DNA of 64,000 nucleotides from Lunularia cruciata (taxonomy: Eukaryota; Streptophyta; Marchantiopsida; Lunulariales; Lunulariaceae), in contig OX419760.1 in NCBI GenBank assembly GCA_948567375.1, forward strand, positions 14,818,001-14,882,000. The letters are read 5' to 3'. Below are positions 43,384 through 57,790 of this stretch, piece after piece (position 1 is the stretch's first letter; every line of letters begins with the position of its first letter). The notes below the pieces were generated by a model that saw only the letters and a list, made by a program, of their open reading frames with translations, made no database searches and was not told where the DNA came from. The position numbers were made by a program, and so were the translations under genes.

Positions 43384-44119
43384 TGCAATACTCCAAGGAC
43401 AAGAGAAGAGAGAGAAACACAAATTACACACTCAACATTTGGTGCCCCAAAGGAGCACCTTCTCTTTATTATATAAACAAAGAAGATCTCCTCCAAGGAA
43501 GCTCCACCATAGGATTAGGCACACAGATAGTTGACATGTCAACAAGCTCCACCCTTGGATTACTTACTTGGATGGGTGACATGTCGGTCTATGTCCTATC
43601 TGGTTGGTCAAACAAACTTTGACTAAAGGGAATCTTTTAGGGAATCTTCCTACAGGAGTCTCAGAATCATGTAAGGTACCATTGGAAAGCTCTCAATGAG
43701 ACAAAAAGGGGGGGAGGGGATGCCCGCATCTGCTGCCTTGGGGGAGGGCAATTTGCACATTTTTGAGGCCTAATTCATCCGTTTAGGCCGCCAAAATTGC
43801 CTTCAAAGATTTCAAGCATATTTTGGTTCCTACTTTATTAGTAAAAGTCCCCTTTTGGTGATATCTCTTTCTGATCTGTTTAGTCCATCATGTCTAACAT
43901 CCTTCCAAATGTTACCAAATCAATTCTCACCTTTAAATCATATGTCTAGCTATTGGTTCTAAGGTTCTCAAGTCTATTTTGGTTTTTACTCTATTAGTAG
44001 AAGTACTCTTCTAATGATACTTCTATCTGATCTATTTTGAACAGCATGTATAAAATCATTCTAGATGTTACCAAACCAAATTTCACATCTAGATCATATG
44101 GCTAGCTCTTGGTATTACA
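43384..44119 (-). repeat. Solo F-family LTR F-b nested in F-a
   Basis: Plus-strand view TGCAATACTCCAAGG..GGTATTACA, reverse orientation to F-a. A perfect ACATG duplication lies at 43379-43383 and 44120-44124. It is longer than the F1 LTR (736 against 596), partly through a repeated internal segment near 43950-44010. Confidence 0.88.
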
Positions 44120-45524
44120 ACATGTCACCCATGCATGCAACTAATCTAAAGATAGAGATCATTGACATGTCATCCATCCATGTATCTGATCCAAGGGTGG
44201 AGCTTACTTTGGAGTAGCCTCTTTGTTATACAATACAATCAAGGTGCTCCTTTGGAGCATTGAAGGTTTGAGTGTGAAACTACGTGTTTCTTATTTTGTG
44301 TTTCTCTTTGGATCTCCTATCCTTGGAGTATTAAAATGAGACTTTAGCATTAGGTCACTCATAGATATCCATTTAAAGTGGATGGATGTTGAGAACACGT
44401 TCAATAGTGTCTTTCAAGCATCCATCTTTGGAGAGCATAGGGATGGCAGTGGATTGTTGGCACACATTGGTCTCATTCCTCTCATGTGGTCATTCTATGG
44501 CTCTCCAACTTCTTGTTAATACAAACATGGTTTTTCACATGTATAGTATGGTCCCCTTTAGATATCCCTCCCTTCCTTGAGCTTCCAAAGGGGTGTGTCA
44601 TATTTACTAATAGACAACTTATTCTTGGAGTGCAAGTAGGATTTCTCTCCAATGTTATTGCAACAGACAAAAGATGGTCTTTCCCCATAGGCATGGGAGG
44701 ACCTTCCATTTATTGCTTCACAACCATCAAATTAGACTAGAGGTTTGCAATCATCCTTGATGAAGCAATAATGTCAATATATGCTACATTCTTTCTTAGT
44801 TGACTTGTCCATTCCTCAAGCCACTAGAGCATGTCTTTGCTCTTGCTCCGGCAAGAGTGCAAGCTCTTGGATCCTAGCTTGACAATGCATTATGATGTTT
44901 TGACTTGTACTAACTACCTTCTCTACAACACTAAGGTTCTATTTAGGTTTGATTTGCTTGTTTGTATCTTTGTTACTCACTTGTTAGTGTAGTTCTACAC
45001 TAGATGCAGCAATGGTCCATATGATACAATGCCCTTTTGGAGGACCAAGGATAGCTACCCATGATTCCATTAGGGATCTATTGTTTGCTATGGCACAAAA
45101 GAGTGGATACCTTGCTTGGAGGAAGTGTTTGTATGCTTTGTAGACAACATGTATCAAAGTATACTTATACTTGGTCCAAGATGATCAAGTGACAATGGCA
45201 GATGTTGTGGTTACAAACCCTACACATGATGCAACTTTGAAGGGAATAATTACTCGTCTCCTTAGATGAGCGGCAGGCAAAACAACAACATATGAGGTCT
45301 CCAAGTATAGGGATATGTAGTGAGGTCACTTCTTTTCTCATCTAGCCTTGGAGTTATATGAAGTAATAGACACTATTTTTTGACATATTTGTCAAGGAGT
45401 GTGTAAGGGCTTATCATATTAGACGTCATGGTGTATCACTCTCACTCTCATACTTTGTAGTATACTTTAGACAACATGTGTCCATTACTCTCTAGAGAGC
45501 ATTAGCTAGTGCAGCCCATAAGAG

Positions 45525-46101
45525 AGTAAAAATGTTCTAAGGACATCAGAACCCCCAAGAGAAACCCAAAAGAAACCTAAGGCTTCATCCTTCAGTACTC
45601 CAATGCTCCAAAGGATCACCTTGTCTTATTATATAGCAAAGGGGCTCCACCCTTGGATCAAATACATGGATTGTTGACATATTAGTGAGCTCCACACTTA
45701 GATTAGTTGCATGGATTGGTGACATGTTAATCCTTGTCCTATCTAGTTGGTCAAAAAAATTTGACATGAAGAAATCTTTGGGAAATCTTCCTATAGGAAA
45801 CTCAAAATAGCATGGGTGCTGTACCATAAGAAATCTCTCAATAAAAAAATAGGGGTTAGAGTGCAACGTATTTTTTCTTTGAGGGGGGAAATGTTTCAAT
45901 TTTCGAGGCCTAATTCATCTATTTAGGCCTCTAAATTGGCTTTGAAGTTTTCAAGGTGTTTTTGGCCTATTCTTTATTAGTGGAAGTACTCTTTTGGTGA
46001 CACCTCTATCTAATCTACTTAACCATCATATGTAATATCCTTCTAGATATTACCAAGCCAATTTCCACCTCTACATAATATGTCTAGCTAATGGTATTAC
46101 A
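45525..46101 (-). repeat. Solo F-family LTR F-c in element L
   Basis: Right end GGTATTACA at 46101; left end mutated (AGTAAAAATG in place of TGTAATAC). A perfect AAGAG duplication lies at 45520-45524 and 46102-46106. L-type coding sequence is found on both sides. Confidence 0.85.
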
Positions 46102-46360
46102 AAGAGCAATCACACTAGGTGATACTTCTTTTGATGCTCCAATACTTTGTAGACCTTATGATTTGCATAACTTGGATATTTTAGGTGCGGTAGGGCAGAT
46201 TTCTCACATCAATACTATTAGGGCCTAGCCCAATTTTATCTCTTTTGTCTCTCACTTGTGCAACTTGATAGGGTCTTGAAAGGTGGCCTTCCTTCAAAGT
46301 ACTATTTACTCTAGACTACATGTATTATTTACTTGGGACTCAAAAGCATACTTAGGGTAG

Positions 46361-49326
46361 AATTATTAAAAGAAATGAGTATTGACTTGAACTTGCTCTT
46401 GATTGATCAAAGTCTACATAAATCCCATCTATATAGTTAATATCAAATATTAACCATGTCATATAACCATGTCATATAATATCAAATATTAACCATGTCA
46501 TGTCATACAATTTATTCACAATATTTAATTCCCAAACCTTAAAAGGTTATCTAGAGTAATAAGAGTATCATTGGTGATAGTTAAAATGTAAAGTTTAACT
46601 TGTCAACTAATAGTGTTGGTGCATACTTTTCTTTCACAAATTAAAAGAGACATTTATAGAAAATAAGTTTGTAAACTATTGTTCTAGTAAAAAGAATACT
46701 GATTGATTAGCTTAAATTTATGCGTAATTATACTAAATTCTACCTCTTTAAAATCTAATAAAGATTGATATTATGTACTAGTAAGTATGTATACTTGAAG
46801 TAAAGTCAATAGAAGAAAAGAATAAATGTCAGGATTCCCAAATTCAAAGAAATGATATTCATGTTAGAGTATAATTTTATATTTCTTTATAATTTACTGT
46901 ATCTTATGAAAAAATGAAACTAATATAGTTTCATTTTTTCTTTAATAAAACATATTGAATCCAAAAATATATTAAATGATAGAAGGTCTTTGAATCTAAT
47001 TTATGCACAATTATTCAATAAATCTAAGAGAGTTGCAATATATATCTTTTCAGATATAAATTCACCACTATAATTAGCTAATAGAAAATATGATTTTATA
47101 CCTTTTCTTGAAATATGAAAGTGTAAGTTATTATAAATTTAAATGTATAATAAAATAGGAAGAGAAAATTAGTTGAATTTAGAATAATGGTCCAAAAAGT
47201 AAATCTATATATGTTCAACGAGAGTCTTATATTATACAATGGATAAATTGATCCAATAGACTGAAGATTTGCTATAAACATATATTTAAGACATGCTAAT
47301 TCAAATATCATAACATTATGCTCAAATACATCAGAGTTTTAAAATATATTTGATGTGGATGAGCTTATGTATTTCCAAAACCAACATAAAAACATATCAT
47401 CATTTTAATTAAAATAGGAGAATTTATTTGTTGTCTTTATATTGGACTATATTTGCATACAAACTAATTTATTTATTATTCTGTATAAAAGGCTTATTTA
47501 TTACTGCACACTCATAAGGTACTGTAAGCTTTTGCTCCAGAAAAATATAGAACTTCTATGAATCAATGATTAACCTAAGCAACCAATTGTTAGATCACAC
47601 AAGTACTTTTAATTTAATCAAAAGTATTCTGGATTTCATTGTGTATTGAGGTGTTTTGACTCTTATTATTTTGAGTAAAAATAATATTAAATTTTAGAAA
47701 TTTCACATTTTACTTACAAAAATGAATGAAATATTTAATAACAAGCTATTGTAAAATTTCAGCCTCCTTTGTTATTCATATGAAAAATCATTCTCTAGTA
47801 GATGAGAAATAAATATTTATAGATGTTTCTACTAGACATAATTTAGATAATTATAATGATTATAATAACACAATTAATTATTTTTAAAATATTTATAAGT
47901 TTCCAACTATCATTGAGTAGAGTGGTTTATTCTATTTTTCTTTAATTATTCTACTCAAAGATATATCAACATAAATATATAAAATACTTATGTTAATTCT
48001 ACCATATAAGCATATTCAATGTTCTATAAGATGAAATATTATGTCAAGAATTTAAAATATAATAGTCAAGCAATTAAAAAATTGAAAATTTATCATACCG
48101 GAATAAGTTGGAGAGAAATTCACACAGATAATTAGGAAGTAAAGTATTATTATACATATTTAATTTCTGGAAAAAGCTAACATACCTTTTTAGAACAAAA
48201 ATCAAACTAAACTAATTTTCAAAGTGTATAAATTATTCTTTATATGGGTAATTTAACATTTTTAGTGTACAAGCTTGCTAAATATATGTGAATCATAGGT
48301 CACACAAAATTGCAAGGATTTACAAAATCAAATTTTCAGCTATCTCTTATATACCAAGTCAATTTGACCATATATAGTCCAAGATGGATGTCTACTCCAG
48401 TATATTTTAATACAAAGTTCCTTAAAAGTTCCATCCAAATTCTATAAAGAGGTCCCATATTAATATAGTCTAATCTAAAATTCATCAAGTGATCAAATTG
48501 ATTCCAACAATAAATTATTAGATCCTTCCGTACTTAATCACACTAACTTAGAGGAAACTTACTTACTATAAAGTTAGCTAGTTATAATTATCTCAAAACT
48601 ACAAAAATACTATCAACATCAAATGTGCATACTAAGTTTCTCCAAATAATTGTATTAATAGTTTGTCCATGGTAATAATTACTTTCTTTTGTTGAGTTTA
48701 TAATCTTTTTGTGGTTAATGACAATGGCCAACTCAGTAATTGACATGGTTTCTCTAATTAAATTTGATTACTCAATTTGAGCTCAAATGCAATATAAGAC
48801 TAGAAACCAAATCAAGAATTTCACCATTTAAAATATATAAATGATAATCTACTTCTTTTTATATTTTAAAAGTTGGTTTTGATCTATTGATGTACAAACT
48901 AATCTTATTGCCAAGTTTGTTAATTGCTATCATATATTTGAGAGGTATTTGAAAGTACTCAAAATCTCCCTCTTGGATGTTTGTATTACATTGAGAAGTC
49001 GGAATCCATGTAATGGTTTCTATTATAATTTAGTTGATAAGCATTCTTCAAAGCTTTGAGGCTTCGACCTACCACTTTGAATCAAAACTATTTACTAGAA
49101 AAAAGATTTAAAAGCATAGATGGCTCAAGTGGTTGATACAAGCAGGTTTTTGTTAATATGATGTGTCTTTTGATCATTGAAAAGGATGGATGGCTAGGTA
49201 TTTGATCTAAATAGCATATTATTGTACCACTCTTTAACTTACAATAGTTGAAGTAGTTGTCAACTCTTGAACAAAGGGAGAAGAAGTATGAATTATTGTA
49301 TTTCAAATATAGCTTTTTTTCACTAT
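46361..49326. other. AT-rich region without a supported gene
   Basis: Very AT-rich. A small reiteration of ACCATGTCATATAA-like units lies near 46450-46505. No conserved motif, LTR or coding stretch is recognised on either strand. Confidence 0.5.
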
Positions 49327-49770
49327 TGTAATACCATTAGCTAGACAAATTAGCTACACATGAAATTTTGTAAGCACACACCAAAAGCTTTAGAGCCACA
49401 CTACACACCCAAAAGCTTTAGAGCCAATTTTAGAGGCCTAAACAAAAGAATTAGGCTTCAAAAAATGGGATCTTAATCACCTCAAGGAAAAAGGGATAGC
49501 TTACTTCCCCTCTCTTTTGAGATCTTTCCAATGGTACGTCTTTCATGCTATTCTTAGCTTCTTACATAAATATTCCTCCTTTGGTCAAACTTGTTTTACC
49601 AACCAATTAGAACAAGGGAATATATCATCAATCCATGTATCTAATCTAAGAGTGTAGCTCCTTTGGAAAGGATACTCTTTGCTATATAATAAAGACAAAG
49701 TACTCCTTTGGCATATTGAAGTTCTAGGGAGTTCCAACCTTGTGTGCTTCTATCTTCAAGCTATTATAAT
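49327..49770 (+). repeat. Solo F-family LTR F-d, shortened
   Basis: Starts TGTAATACCATTAGCTAGAC and follows the F LTR through TTAGAGCCAATTTTAGAGGC, CAAACTTGTTTTACCAACC and GCTATATAATAAAG (TATA region about 49680-49692). The right end is uncertain (about CTATTATAA). A short segment AAAAGCTTTAGAGCCA is duplicated near 49385-49425. No clear target duplication. Confidence 0.75.
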
Positions 49771-52700
49771 TGCACATAAAGATCCCATAAATACTTTCTA
49801 TGGTATCCTTAAAAAAAATTATGGGTAGAGTGTACGGTGTATTTTAACTTTTTACATGGAAGACTCTATAGCTAAAAAATATTCACGGTCGTGTATTTTG
49901 TGACCCGTAGTGTTTTATGGGCAACATAGTTCCCTCACAAGTCTTAATTAACCCATAGAGTTTAATTTGTGACATTGATCATAGTTTGAACTTGACTTTG
50001 AATATGGAGCAGAGGTGTCATCTTTGTATGAAGCATGAAGTGAGCCATTTTTCTCTTTTGAAATGTGTTAAAATTGAAACCCAAAGAATGAAAGAAACGA
50101 TTGTGGTGGGAGACAAGTTCTCCTTCTGTTGTGTTTTCATTTCTTATGAGAAATTTCAATTGTGTGAACTTATAAGATACAAAGTTATAGCACATAGCAA
50201 TTATTGATATTTTTTGTATGTTTTCATTTCTTTTGAGAATTTTCTAGTATTTTTTTATTTTTCATGAGAGTTTTCAAATCATTTGTGTAAAATATATCAC
50301 ATTAAACAACAAATACTAGTGAAGGAAATTAAGAAATGCATGTAAAAGCTAATATTTAATAAGGGTATGTTTTCATTTCCCAAGAGAAATTTTCAATTCA
50401 TTTGTGTGTAAGATGTTGCACAACAACACACATCAAATACTAATGAAGGAAATTAAGACATGCTTGTAAAAGTGGATTTTTGACAAGGATGGAGAAAGTG
50501 AAATTGAATTTCATCCATGGGAAGTGGACTAAGAAGAATTTGAGAAGTAAGGTTGGGAAAATAAAATGAAACATGAAGTGGTGACCATTTTCACTAAATT
50601 CTCACATGTTGAAGAAAACTAGACAAAGAAGGGATCAAAAGAAAAGAGGGGTTAAACTTGGTAAGAGTGCAATGAAGAGAAAAAAAGATTATTTTGGAAA
50701 AGAAAAAGCAAGAGTGAAGAGAGACAAAGCACGAGAAGGGAGAATATTTTGGAAACCCTTTACCCCTTTTCCAAACTCCCAACCTTCAGTTGAAAAAGTG
50801 GATTACCTCAACAATCCCTTCATTTGATAGTAGTGATCCTAGTCCAAAAGTAAAACCCCTTCCATAGGATATAGCAATCCCTACGAGGAAGGAAGTATTT
50901 AATGTACACATTCTTTGAGATTGAATATGCTTATTGAAAAGGAAAGAAATGGCTACTAACCTCATTGTGCAAAGTATTTACCACCCTTCTTGTTGCACTC
51001 CTTGGGTATTCAAAGTTTTGGAATGAACCAGGCCATTCATTCAATCATCTCTAACTTTTGGAGCAATATATCGTATAAAATGATCAACTCCTCTCAAAAT
51101 TTAACTATACATGGGAGGATTGAATGATTTAACTTTGAGTTAAAGGTGACTTGATCAAACATTCCATAAATTGGAGTGGAAAGATCACGCAAAGTAGGTC
51201 AATCAATTGCAAAAGCTCCATTGCGCATGTAACTAAAAACACTATTCTTGTTCAAGCAAGGAGAACAAGAAGCATGAGTAGCAAATTTGTAAGAAAGTTG
51301 ATCTCCATGGAGAATATGGTTGTTTTTTTAGTATTAAGTTTTTGAAAGCTCAAAAACTACATCAAATAATATGCTTGGAAATCTTCCCAATTATAGCTTC
51401 TAAAGGCTAGAAAGTTTACCCATGTTAACCTTATGAGACTAAAGGAGAAAACTAGGCTTGTATATGAGATCCATGTATCATATGTTGGCAAAAGGCTTAA
51501 CCCTATTTGTGCAAATAAGAAGCAAGAGAATTAGCTTAGTGAACAACTGACTCAAATAGATAAATTGCTATACAAATATTTTTAAATTATAGTCAACAAC
51601 ATTAAACTATTGATTCTATTAGCATCTTTTCATCTATCAATTGGATCTAGATTTGGCTGCAAAAATCCTATCAATAGAGATGTAGTGTAGTAGATTGTCA
51701 ATATTTCTTTGCCAAGAACTAAAGGAAAGCAAATTGCACCCACCACATGATATCATGATTATTAGTGTTGAATCAATTGTTACTTTTTGTAAACTCATGG
51801 CTTGTATCTTTTTCTTGCCACCTTAGGCAAACAAGAGGCAGATAATTCACTGTTATTAAATGTGCAACACATAAATCAGGGAAAATTAGGGATCCACTTC
51901 TCTTAGAATGGATTGAATATGATTGAAAGGTAGGTTATGTGATAACTTATTTATCTCATTAACTTGCAAGATTAAAATGAAGGTCTTGTTCATGCATGAA
52001 AACTCTATATGGTTGGTTATTCAAGAGACGCTTTCAAAGTCCATAGCAAATAAAAGCCCATCTCCTATGTATTTCTTGAAATTGATGACTTGAGAAATAG
52101 AGAGTTTTAGAGGTGTATCTAAAATTCGTTATGAAGGCATATAGTCCAAAAGCACCATTCTTGAGAGAAGGGAGAGGAGAAGAGTGTATACTTGAGAGAG
52201 AGATAAAGAAAGGAAAAGGAGGAGAAGTGAAGAATATAATGAAACCCCTAGTGAGACCTCAAGAAAATCCCCATGCTCCAAACGACATGCTTTTTAAATC
52301 ATAATCTTCAAGCCATACCTTGGATCATCTCCCTTTGTTTTAAAATTTAAAGGTAGATCAATTTTATTTAAAGGTGCTCAAATTTAAGCCTTGCTCAAAA
52401 TTTTTTTTTTAAACATCATATTCTCACTAGCTTATAGATTTTGTAGAAAGGAGAAAGCTTTTTATATAATTATCAATGATGTTACAGTTTTTTAATAATG
52501 AGATATAAAATCTATCTTTGATTTTTCTAATCTAGTCAATTTCTCTAGAGAAGGCACCACATAGGAATATGCATATTCATAATCTTCAAGCTTCCGTCTT
52601 TGCACATATTGACTCTATCTTCAAATTTTTATTTTTTTTAGTTTATATATTGATGATAGAAAAGATCAAATCTAATACTCATTATAGATTCAATTCCAAA

Positions 52701-55700
52701 GGCAAGGGCAAGGGAATTACATAAGTCAATTCATAGAAAATACACAACCACTATGGCAATTGTCATGCCCATCAGCTTCTCCTTGGACACAAATTTTTGG
52801 AAAGTTCAAATAACATTATGGTCTTTCTTTGATTACATATGTGAACTATTTGTCTTGTTTGTATGACGCATGATGAGTTTTACTTCATAACATGTTCCAT
52901 GCTAATTAATCTAGAATTCCATTGTCACTTAATTAGACCCATAACTCTTCCTTGCCTTGGAATCCTTGGCTCTCAATGAAGGTTTTTGAAATGCCCATAA
53001 ATTCTATACTATCCATAAAATATTTTACAAGTGTTTCACTTTTGGACCTTATTTGTCATAAAAGTACCTATATAAACCTTAACAAAATATTTAAGAACCC
53101 ATATAATGTTTAAATGAAGCTCATAATTATGCTCATTTTGAGACAATCAAAACTAAGCCTTGGAAAAACAACATTTTCTCAAATCATATATAAAGCATCT
53201 CTTTGAAACAAAATACTCCCACTAAATTTATAGGAATTAATTTTGTTCTCATTAAGATCGTTTGAAGCAATATGATAAATCTAACATAACTTTAAAGCAT
53301 TGTGAAAATTGAGATTCCTTTTTTTATTATTAGAATGATATTTCTTTCCTAGATATTGTACATGGCCAAGAGATCCAATATTGAATATCCCTTCCTCCCA
53401 TTTGAAATCAAAAGCAATTGAAGAACTTGAAAAGAACAACTCAAGGTAGAACTATGGTGACCTCTTGTTGCAAAAAAAGACTCTACCTAATGAAGGGAGC
53501 AATAGAAATTGGAAATTTCCTCATTTTATGGAGTTGAAATTAATAATAAAGAAGATTTGACTTTTTTTTTCTTGTCTTTGACAATAGAGGTAAAATGAGA
53601 GAGGAGGAATTCAAGCATTGTGGTGGTGGTGAAGGAGATAGATCACTTAGCATTGGAGGAGGAGAAGGCAAGTAACCTATTAAAATAGAAACCTATTGTA
53701 ACCTATTAAATACGTAACCAATACAAGCTAGTTCAAAAGAGCTACCTTATTCTTCATAAGAGCAAGAGGGAGGAGAAAGAGAAAATCAAGAATGAGGGTT
53801 GAGTGAATTATATCTTGCAATGATTGAATAAAAATACTATTTTGACTTTTACAACTACCATGTGCGACTTCTTCTAAATGGGTAACTTGTAAACACAAGT
53901 GTAAAGAAGACAGGTCTAGTTGTTCTATTTGCTTTAGGTTGAGCTATAGTTAAAACTCCTTAATTCTTGGTTGCTTGCAAACTTTCTTGTTATTGTATTT
54001 AGACATAGAGTATCCATGATTAATTGTCAACTTGTTTGTTTCTTACTGAATGATTATATGTTCTATTCACCATGTATTTTGTACCTCACTCTTGACATTT
54101 GCAGTTCTTTCAAAAGTAGATATCTTATAATATCCATGTTAAGCAACTCCTACAGTAAACCAAAATCTACAAACCAATTCAAAAACCATTTGAGCCCAAG
54201 AGTAGAGTGGAAATCTTCCATTTCTAATAGTAATACTTTGAATCTTTCTTGTAGTGTATTCAACATAACATTGAAATTGTATCTTGGAAAAGGAAATTTA
54301 TCATGTTCTTTTGCAATACTACTTGCATCTATTTGACCATTGTCATGAAGAAGTATCTTGTACATGGTTAGAAATTACTAGTCATGAATCATTGGTCCTA
54401 TAATTTGCCTTTCTATTACGACATTTCACCTTTAACTTTGCTATCAAACAATATTATAATCTCATATATTATTTGTTTTTTAGAATAAGCTACTTTTGAG
54501 GATTTAAAATTAGACATGACATCTTAATATCACAAATCTACAAATTCTCAAAATCATAAGGAATTGAAACACACACTAAACAGCAAAATACTACAATTGA
54601 ACTTGTAAAATGGAAGATTGACCTTGTATTTCCAATCCTAAAGACAAAGTTTGATCAATTCAATCTAATTTTGTTAACAATTAATAAATTAAAGTTAGTC
54701 AAGTTTAATTTCCTTTTCATCATTACATAAGAAAGAGCTAGACAAAATGATCAAGATTGGACAAATCAAAACTTTCTATGCAACCAAGCTTATAATAAGA
54801 AGTAATATTTTCATTATTTTATTCTCTTACAAATTTCCTTTTTATCACCAAACTTACAAAAATACCACTTTTATAAAATTATTGCTTTATCTTACCTTTT
54901 ATATATATTCTTTCACTGAAAGCTAATTTCCTCTTGGCATGTTTAGACTTCCTACCATCTTTGAGGTGCCAATGTTTCAAAGAGCATTGAAGGCCAAGAA
55001 TAAAATTTGGATAAAAATCTGTACAATTTTCCTTCCAATTTGGATCTACCAAAGGAAGTGAATCTTTGGTGTTGAGAATATTAATATTATACAAATTAAA
55101 AGAGAATTTTGAAATGGATTGATAATAAAAAATAGGTAAGCTATATTTTGACCTAATTTGGCATTAAAAAGACCCATATTTATTTTTACCAAAAGTACAT
55201 TGCATAGCCATCAAAGAGATGGAGTATGGGAAAATATAGAAAATATTTAGAGATGGAAATGGAGAATCAGAACTCCATCAAAGAAATAGATTTTACATGG
55301 AAAAATATTTAGATCATTTCATTATGCTTTGTAACATTCTCAGGTAGAAAAGGAGTGATCTTTATGAAGAAGGCAATTAATGTTAAAGTTCTTATTTGTG
55401 ATGTAATGAGCACCAAATTCCTACATGCCTCACTTAGAATGTGCCACTCAAATCTCAACATGGGCAATGGATACAAATTTTCATTAAGCCTTGCTCATGC
55501 TTAGAGAGTAAAAGAATAAGGAGGCAATTATCACAGATTTACAAAAGGCAAAGGTAATGGTTCTAAATTGGCACACCAAGAGTGTGAATATTAGTGAAGT
55601 AGTACATTATAAGGTAGATCATTAAGATTAGATCCAAACCTCAATCCCAATCAAGTTGATGGTAGCTATTGGAATTGAATGCTTTATCTACATGGAAATA

Positions 55701-57790
55701 ATCATTCATGCAACTTCTTGGTACATCTCTTTGTTTATTTGAAAATTTAGCATCCTATTCAAGAATAAGAAGAACAAGTTCCAAAAATATCAAGAACATC
55801 TAAACATTTGTGAAGTTCAAGGTCCTTAAGAATTAGATTACATATCAAATTTATCACATAGCAATATCTTTATGACTAAATAGATAGATTGGATTCAAAA
55901 CACAAATGTGTAATCAAATTTTTGAACTATATCCTTATTATTGACCAAGGAGACTTCCTAGAAAAGTAGTAATGGATTAGAATATCATCATAGTTCTACA
56001 AATTTCATATAATGTAAAAAATTCAAAACATCACACTATATGTTAAGAGTTCTTACAAGCACCATTTTGCACATCCAAGCACCATTTTGCACTTGGTATT
56101 TTTGTATTGCTTGGGTTTATTAAAAGTTGAGTTAGTTGAAAGCAAAGATTTTGCTCATAATAACAATGAAAATATGCAAGTTTAACATGACATATCTTTG
56201 TGCAAAAGATAAAAAATCATTGTGAAAATATTTGATCATATATTGGAAAGTTATAGGATGTATAAAAGCACATCTTCCAAATACAAAAGAAGACTTAAGG
56301 GGCAAAAGCAAATGATGATGTGGTGGAGATCACTATAGAGCATGAGTGACAACAACAAGCTAAGCATACTCTGGTGGATGGAGGTTGGAAACTAAGCATC
56401 AAGGGAATCTTTACTAAGTAAGAGGGTATACAAATCCACAACTTAACTCATCTTTCTATATCATAAAACAAATAGATCTGAATTTTTAATTTATTGCTCA
56501 AGAAACCCTTAAAAAACAATATCCAACCAAAAGTTGATGGAGTTGAATTTCCATTAGACTTTGTCTACTTAATGAGTAATTGTATTTAGGATATCTTTTA
56601 GATACATCTATACTAACATTTAGTTTTATTTTGTAGAAAAGATAGAAACAAGCATATATTTTACTAGGTGGTTGAAAGTGGTAGAGAAAGTAATTACCCA
56701 AGAAGAGATTTCAAGAAAAAGGAAGCACACAAAGCTGAATACTTCCTTGATATAGACATTAAGTACTTCCAATGCATCAAAAGAGTGAAAGTCATGATGT
56801 AAATAAAACCCAAGGGAGAAATAATACAACTGATTATAATCACAAGCAATATTCTTACACTAAGAGTGAAAACACTCCCAATTAGCATTTTAGAAATGGA
56901 GATATATGCACCTTGTCTAATCATTGCAAGAAATGCTTTATATTAATTATGATTGATATTCTTCAAGATATAATCTAATGTGTTATATGCATAATAACAA
57001 GCATTTATCAACTTGGGAGGATACCGACAAGATGATGGTGGCCTTCTTGGAAGAGATTTATTAACATTATTATTTGTTTGTGATTTTCCATAATTCCCAT
57101 CAATATAATGATATCTTTGTAACTTTCAAGGATTTGGAAGGATTTGTTACAAGTCTAGCTTCAAGACTGCAAAAGAACCTCACGTGACAATGCAAAAAGG
57201 GATATGTGCATTGATCTTTGGACAAGATGGTAGGATTGTTATGGAGTTGTTGAGCATATATAAAATAAAACAAAGAGGCATTAAGTCTCATAAACATGCT
57301 TAGTACATATAAAATATTGTCATGACAACCCAATGTTGTACAATTTAACATATAATAGCAAGAAATAGGTCATTCCTACAAGGATACGGGTAAAATTATT
57401 AGATTTGAAGAGAAATATGATTGTCTTAATTCTTTATTATGACATGTTTAACCACTTGATCAAGAAACAATCCCACAACAAGGTAGTGTCACCAATTGTA
57501 GCATACTATTGCAAATAGAAATCAAAATCACATTCACTTACATTGAGTTCCAACAATATCTTGAAAGTTGATGATTCAATCAACTACAAAGGAGCTACTT
57601 CTACTAAGGAGATCAAATTTGGATCAACTTTGATATGTCCTTCCCAAAAGGCATAACTCCAAAAGGATCTTGCATTGGTGCAAGTTCTTTGTCTTTTGAT
57701 TCCATGGTACTTTCAACACTACAACTCATGAAAGATCAATCAAGGCATTGCTTTGCTCTTACAAAAATACCAAGGATCCCCATGCCTTAG
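49771..57790. other. Long AT-rich region without a supported gene
   Basis: Eight kilobases of low-GC sequence with only short frames. Noted within it: diverged tandem copies at 50263-50490, a Lys/Arg-rich frame at 50606-50827 (MLKKTRQRRDQKKRG..) and a short Cys-containing frame at 49986-50207 (CHLCMKHEVSH). None is recognised and codon context gives no support. No LTR ends, tRNA or RT motifs were found. It probably consists of very old transposon remains. Confidence 0.45.
50263..50490. repeat. Diverged tandem duplication
   Basis: Two successive units share the order TTTTCATTTC/ATGAGA, TTTTCAA.TCATTTGTGT, CACAT.AA, AAATACTA.TGAAGGAAAT and TAAGA.ATGC.TGTAAAAG, with a period of about 115 bases. 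The units differ by substitutions and small indels. Confidence 0.6.

Larger units (their letters stand above)
42554..44335 (+). repeat. Solo F-family LTR F-a, rearranged, containing F-b
   Basis: Starts TGTAATACC at 42554 and ends CTTGGAGTATTAAA at 44335. Near-matching flanks gtgag (42549-42553) and atgag (44336-44340) suggest a target duplication in L. The LTR start is partly duplicated (second TGTAATACC at 42709). A foreign-looking filler lies at about 42815-43015. F-b is inserted at 43384-44119. Junction sequence either side of F-b is contiguous F LTR. Confidence 0.8.
41690..46360 (+). pseudogene. Element L: degenerate non-LTR-type reverse transcriptase gene, split by solo LTRs
   Basis: Plus-strand coding-like pieces in order: HDVARRAFSLALDLLACDPL and GGIERWLLDFANFEWRIGMP (about 41740-41950), RDIPTSISWVLGANQLLAME, RRPIVIGEILMGLVSRTIVL and YQFGVVTPRGCE (42340-42553), which resemble RT fingers. 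After the LTR pair, WMDVENTFNSVFQASIFGEH (about 44377-44436) looks like palm motif A. Later pieces are FGGPRIATHDSIRDLLFAMA (about 45038-45097) and VVYFRQHVSITL (about 45458-45493). After the third LTR, AITLGDTSFDAPILCRPYDL follows. No gag, LTR or integrase belongs to it. Motifs B and C were not found, so the RT call is moderate. Confidence 0.5.

Noticed and set aside
46450-46505. ACCATGTCATATAA reiterations as a satellite
   Set aside because: Only about three imperfect units, too few to call a satellite array.
50606-50827. Lys/Arg-rich 73-residue frame as a small gene
   Set aside because: Purine-rich low-complexity DNA gives this composition by chance. There is no homologue that I recognise and no promoter context.
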